This document shows, piece by piece, positions 63,392 to 64,000 of a stretch of DNA of 64,000 bases. The position numbers and the translations under genes were made by a program. Under the pieces are notes generated by a model, which saw nothing but the letters and a program-made list of their open reading frames with translations, made no database searches and had not been told where the DNA came from. How positions within the stretch are numbered: position 1 is the stretch's first letter; every line of letters begins with the position of its first letter. The stretch is from Candidatus Peribacteria bacterium (GTDB lineage: Bacteria > Patescibacteriota > Gracilibacteria > BD1-5 > UBA6164): assembly GCA_023898505.1 (NCBI GenBank), contig CP060226.1, positions 620,001 through 684,000 on the forward strand, read 5' to 3'.

Positions 63392-64000
63392 CTATCCACT
63401 ACAGCTCTCACATGATTCTACCTCGAGACTCATACTTCTTACGTAGTATACCGTCTTAATTCCTGACTTCCAAGCACGAACATAGTAGCTATAGAGCTCC
63501 GCTGGAGATACCTTTTGAGGGTTAATCATCCACTCAAAACTAATGGACTGGTCAATCCACTTGTAAATCGTTGCTACCATATCAACGACATCGTTCATAT
63601 CCAGATTTACATACTCTTTATAGAACCAAAAGTTTTCTTCACTTAAGTTTGGAGCTACGTTTACTGATGGAGCTACCGCATTGGTTTCAACAAAGTATTT
63701 CTTGTAGATTGGAAGTATAGAAGCCGTTGTCCCAACTACCAAGGCTGTCGAAGTGTTTGGTGCTGGAGCGAGGTGGTATGCAAAACGCATTCCATCTTTT
63801 TTGATATCTGTAATCAGCTGCTTCCACTTGTCTGCCATCTTTGAGTTTTCAGTAAACCACTTTTCATCTTTCCCAATAAGTACCCCCTTTGACCATTCTG
63901 ACCCCTCATAGATACCATAGGTTCCTCTCTCACGAGCCAACTCATTTGAGGCGCTAAAGGTAGCATAGGCATATTTTTCAAATAATCCATCCACACGTTC
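63392..64000 (-). CDS. nrdA: Ribonucleotide reductase large subunit (C-terminal part)
   Basis: Last 202 residues of class I NrdA; the rest lies beyond the right edge. LAPAPNTSTALVVGTTASILP is the active-site region after the Cys barrel, and the C-terminal pair CESCSG is the redox-active Cys couple that reduces the active site. TAG stop at 63392. No UGA in the visible part. Confidence 0.94.
   Translation of the reverse strand, partial: ERVDGLFEKYAYATFSASNELARERGTYGIYEGSEWSKGVLIGKDEKWFTENSKMADKWKQLITDIKKDGMRFAYHLAPAPNTSTALVVGTTASILPIYKKYFVETNAVAPSVNVAPNLSEENFWFYKEYVNLDMNDVVDMVATIYKWIDQSISFEWMINPQKVSPAELYSYYVRAWKSGIKTVYYVRSMSLEVESCESCSG

Noticed and set aside
1..64000. Widespread pseudogenes or frameshift errors
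   Set aside because: Breaks are always at TGA, the frame does not shift, and conserved Gly positions fall on the TGAs.
1..64000. UGA as selenocysteine or tryptophan
   Set aside because: Dozens of genes are affected, the positions are Gly in homologues, and the tRNA with UCA anticodon has Gly identity elements.

Overview
This window reads as chromosome from a Patescibacteria (CPR) bacterium that decodes UGA as glycine (genetic code 25), i.e. Candidatus Absconditabacteria (SR1) or Gracilibacteria (BD1-5). Almost every gene looks shattered with the standard code but becomes a full-length, recognisable protein when only TAA and TAG are stops and TGA is Gly. The TGAs fall on invariant glycines: GIDLGTTN of DnaK, the Walker A and LSGGQ motifs of an ABC exporter, PVGFKNGTDG of DAHP synthase, the Fic motif and the YIG of a GIY-YIG nuclease. 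A minus-strand tRNA at 20519-20597 has anticodon UCA with tRNA-Gly acceptor features (G1-C72, C2-G71, G3-C70, U73), which supplies the decoder. All coordinates below use code 25.

Layout. 1-6.2 kb: ABC permease/ATPase pair and a type III restriction-modification operon. 6.3-14.3 kb: SGNH lipoprotein, TruB, signal peptidase I and a 1783-residue PKD surface protein with a repetitive cytoplasmic tail. 14.5-20.2 kb: SSB, ABC exporter, PEGA-like protein, FolD, BRO-N/Fic fusion. 20.3-27.6 kb: tRNA-Gly(UCA), TM-helix channel protein, RNA m5C methyltransferase, MtaB, LspA, AMMECR1. 27.6-29.9 kb: DAHP synthase with a Phe-codon attenuator and two small paralogous genes, one with a Tyr-codon attenuator. 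30-37.4 kb: glycosyltransferases, a UGA-rich hypothetical, a pseudopilin-NHL fusion, GIY-YIG nuclease, DNA pol III delta', a lipoprotein. 37.8-38.8 kb: a tmRNA-tag-like segment and a GC-richer, strongly structured RNA locus. 38.8-45.9 kb: aspartokinase with four ACT domains, CIRCE-controlled dnaK, a CDP-alcohol phosphatidyltransferase, metK under a SAM-I riboswitch. 46-52.5 kb: a huge surface nuclease (PKD-like/LTD/SNase), GT2, membrane HEPN-like protein, type IV pilin, polysaccharide pyruvyl transferase. 52.7-64 kb: CPR zinc-ribbon protein, PIN toxin-antitoxin pair, RuvA, SecA, YrbL-like protein, a second PKD membrane protein, NrdB and partial NrdA.

Functionally the window combines informational and envelope genes with an unusual investment in very large secreted or anchored proteins, including an ectonuclease that could feed nucleotides to a host-dependent cell. 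Cis-regulation is rich for a reduced genome: SAM-I riboswitch, two amino-acid attenuators, CIRCE, many hairpin terminators. Several families of short palindromic repeats are dispersed between genes, and similar sequences sit in-frame inside coding regions, like Rickettsia palindromic elements.
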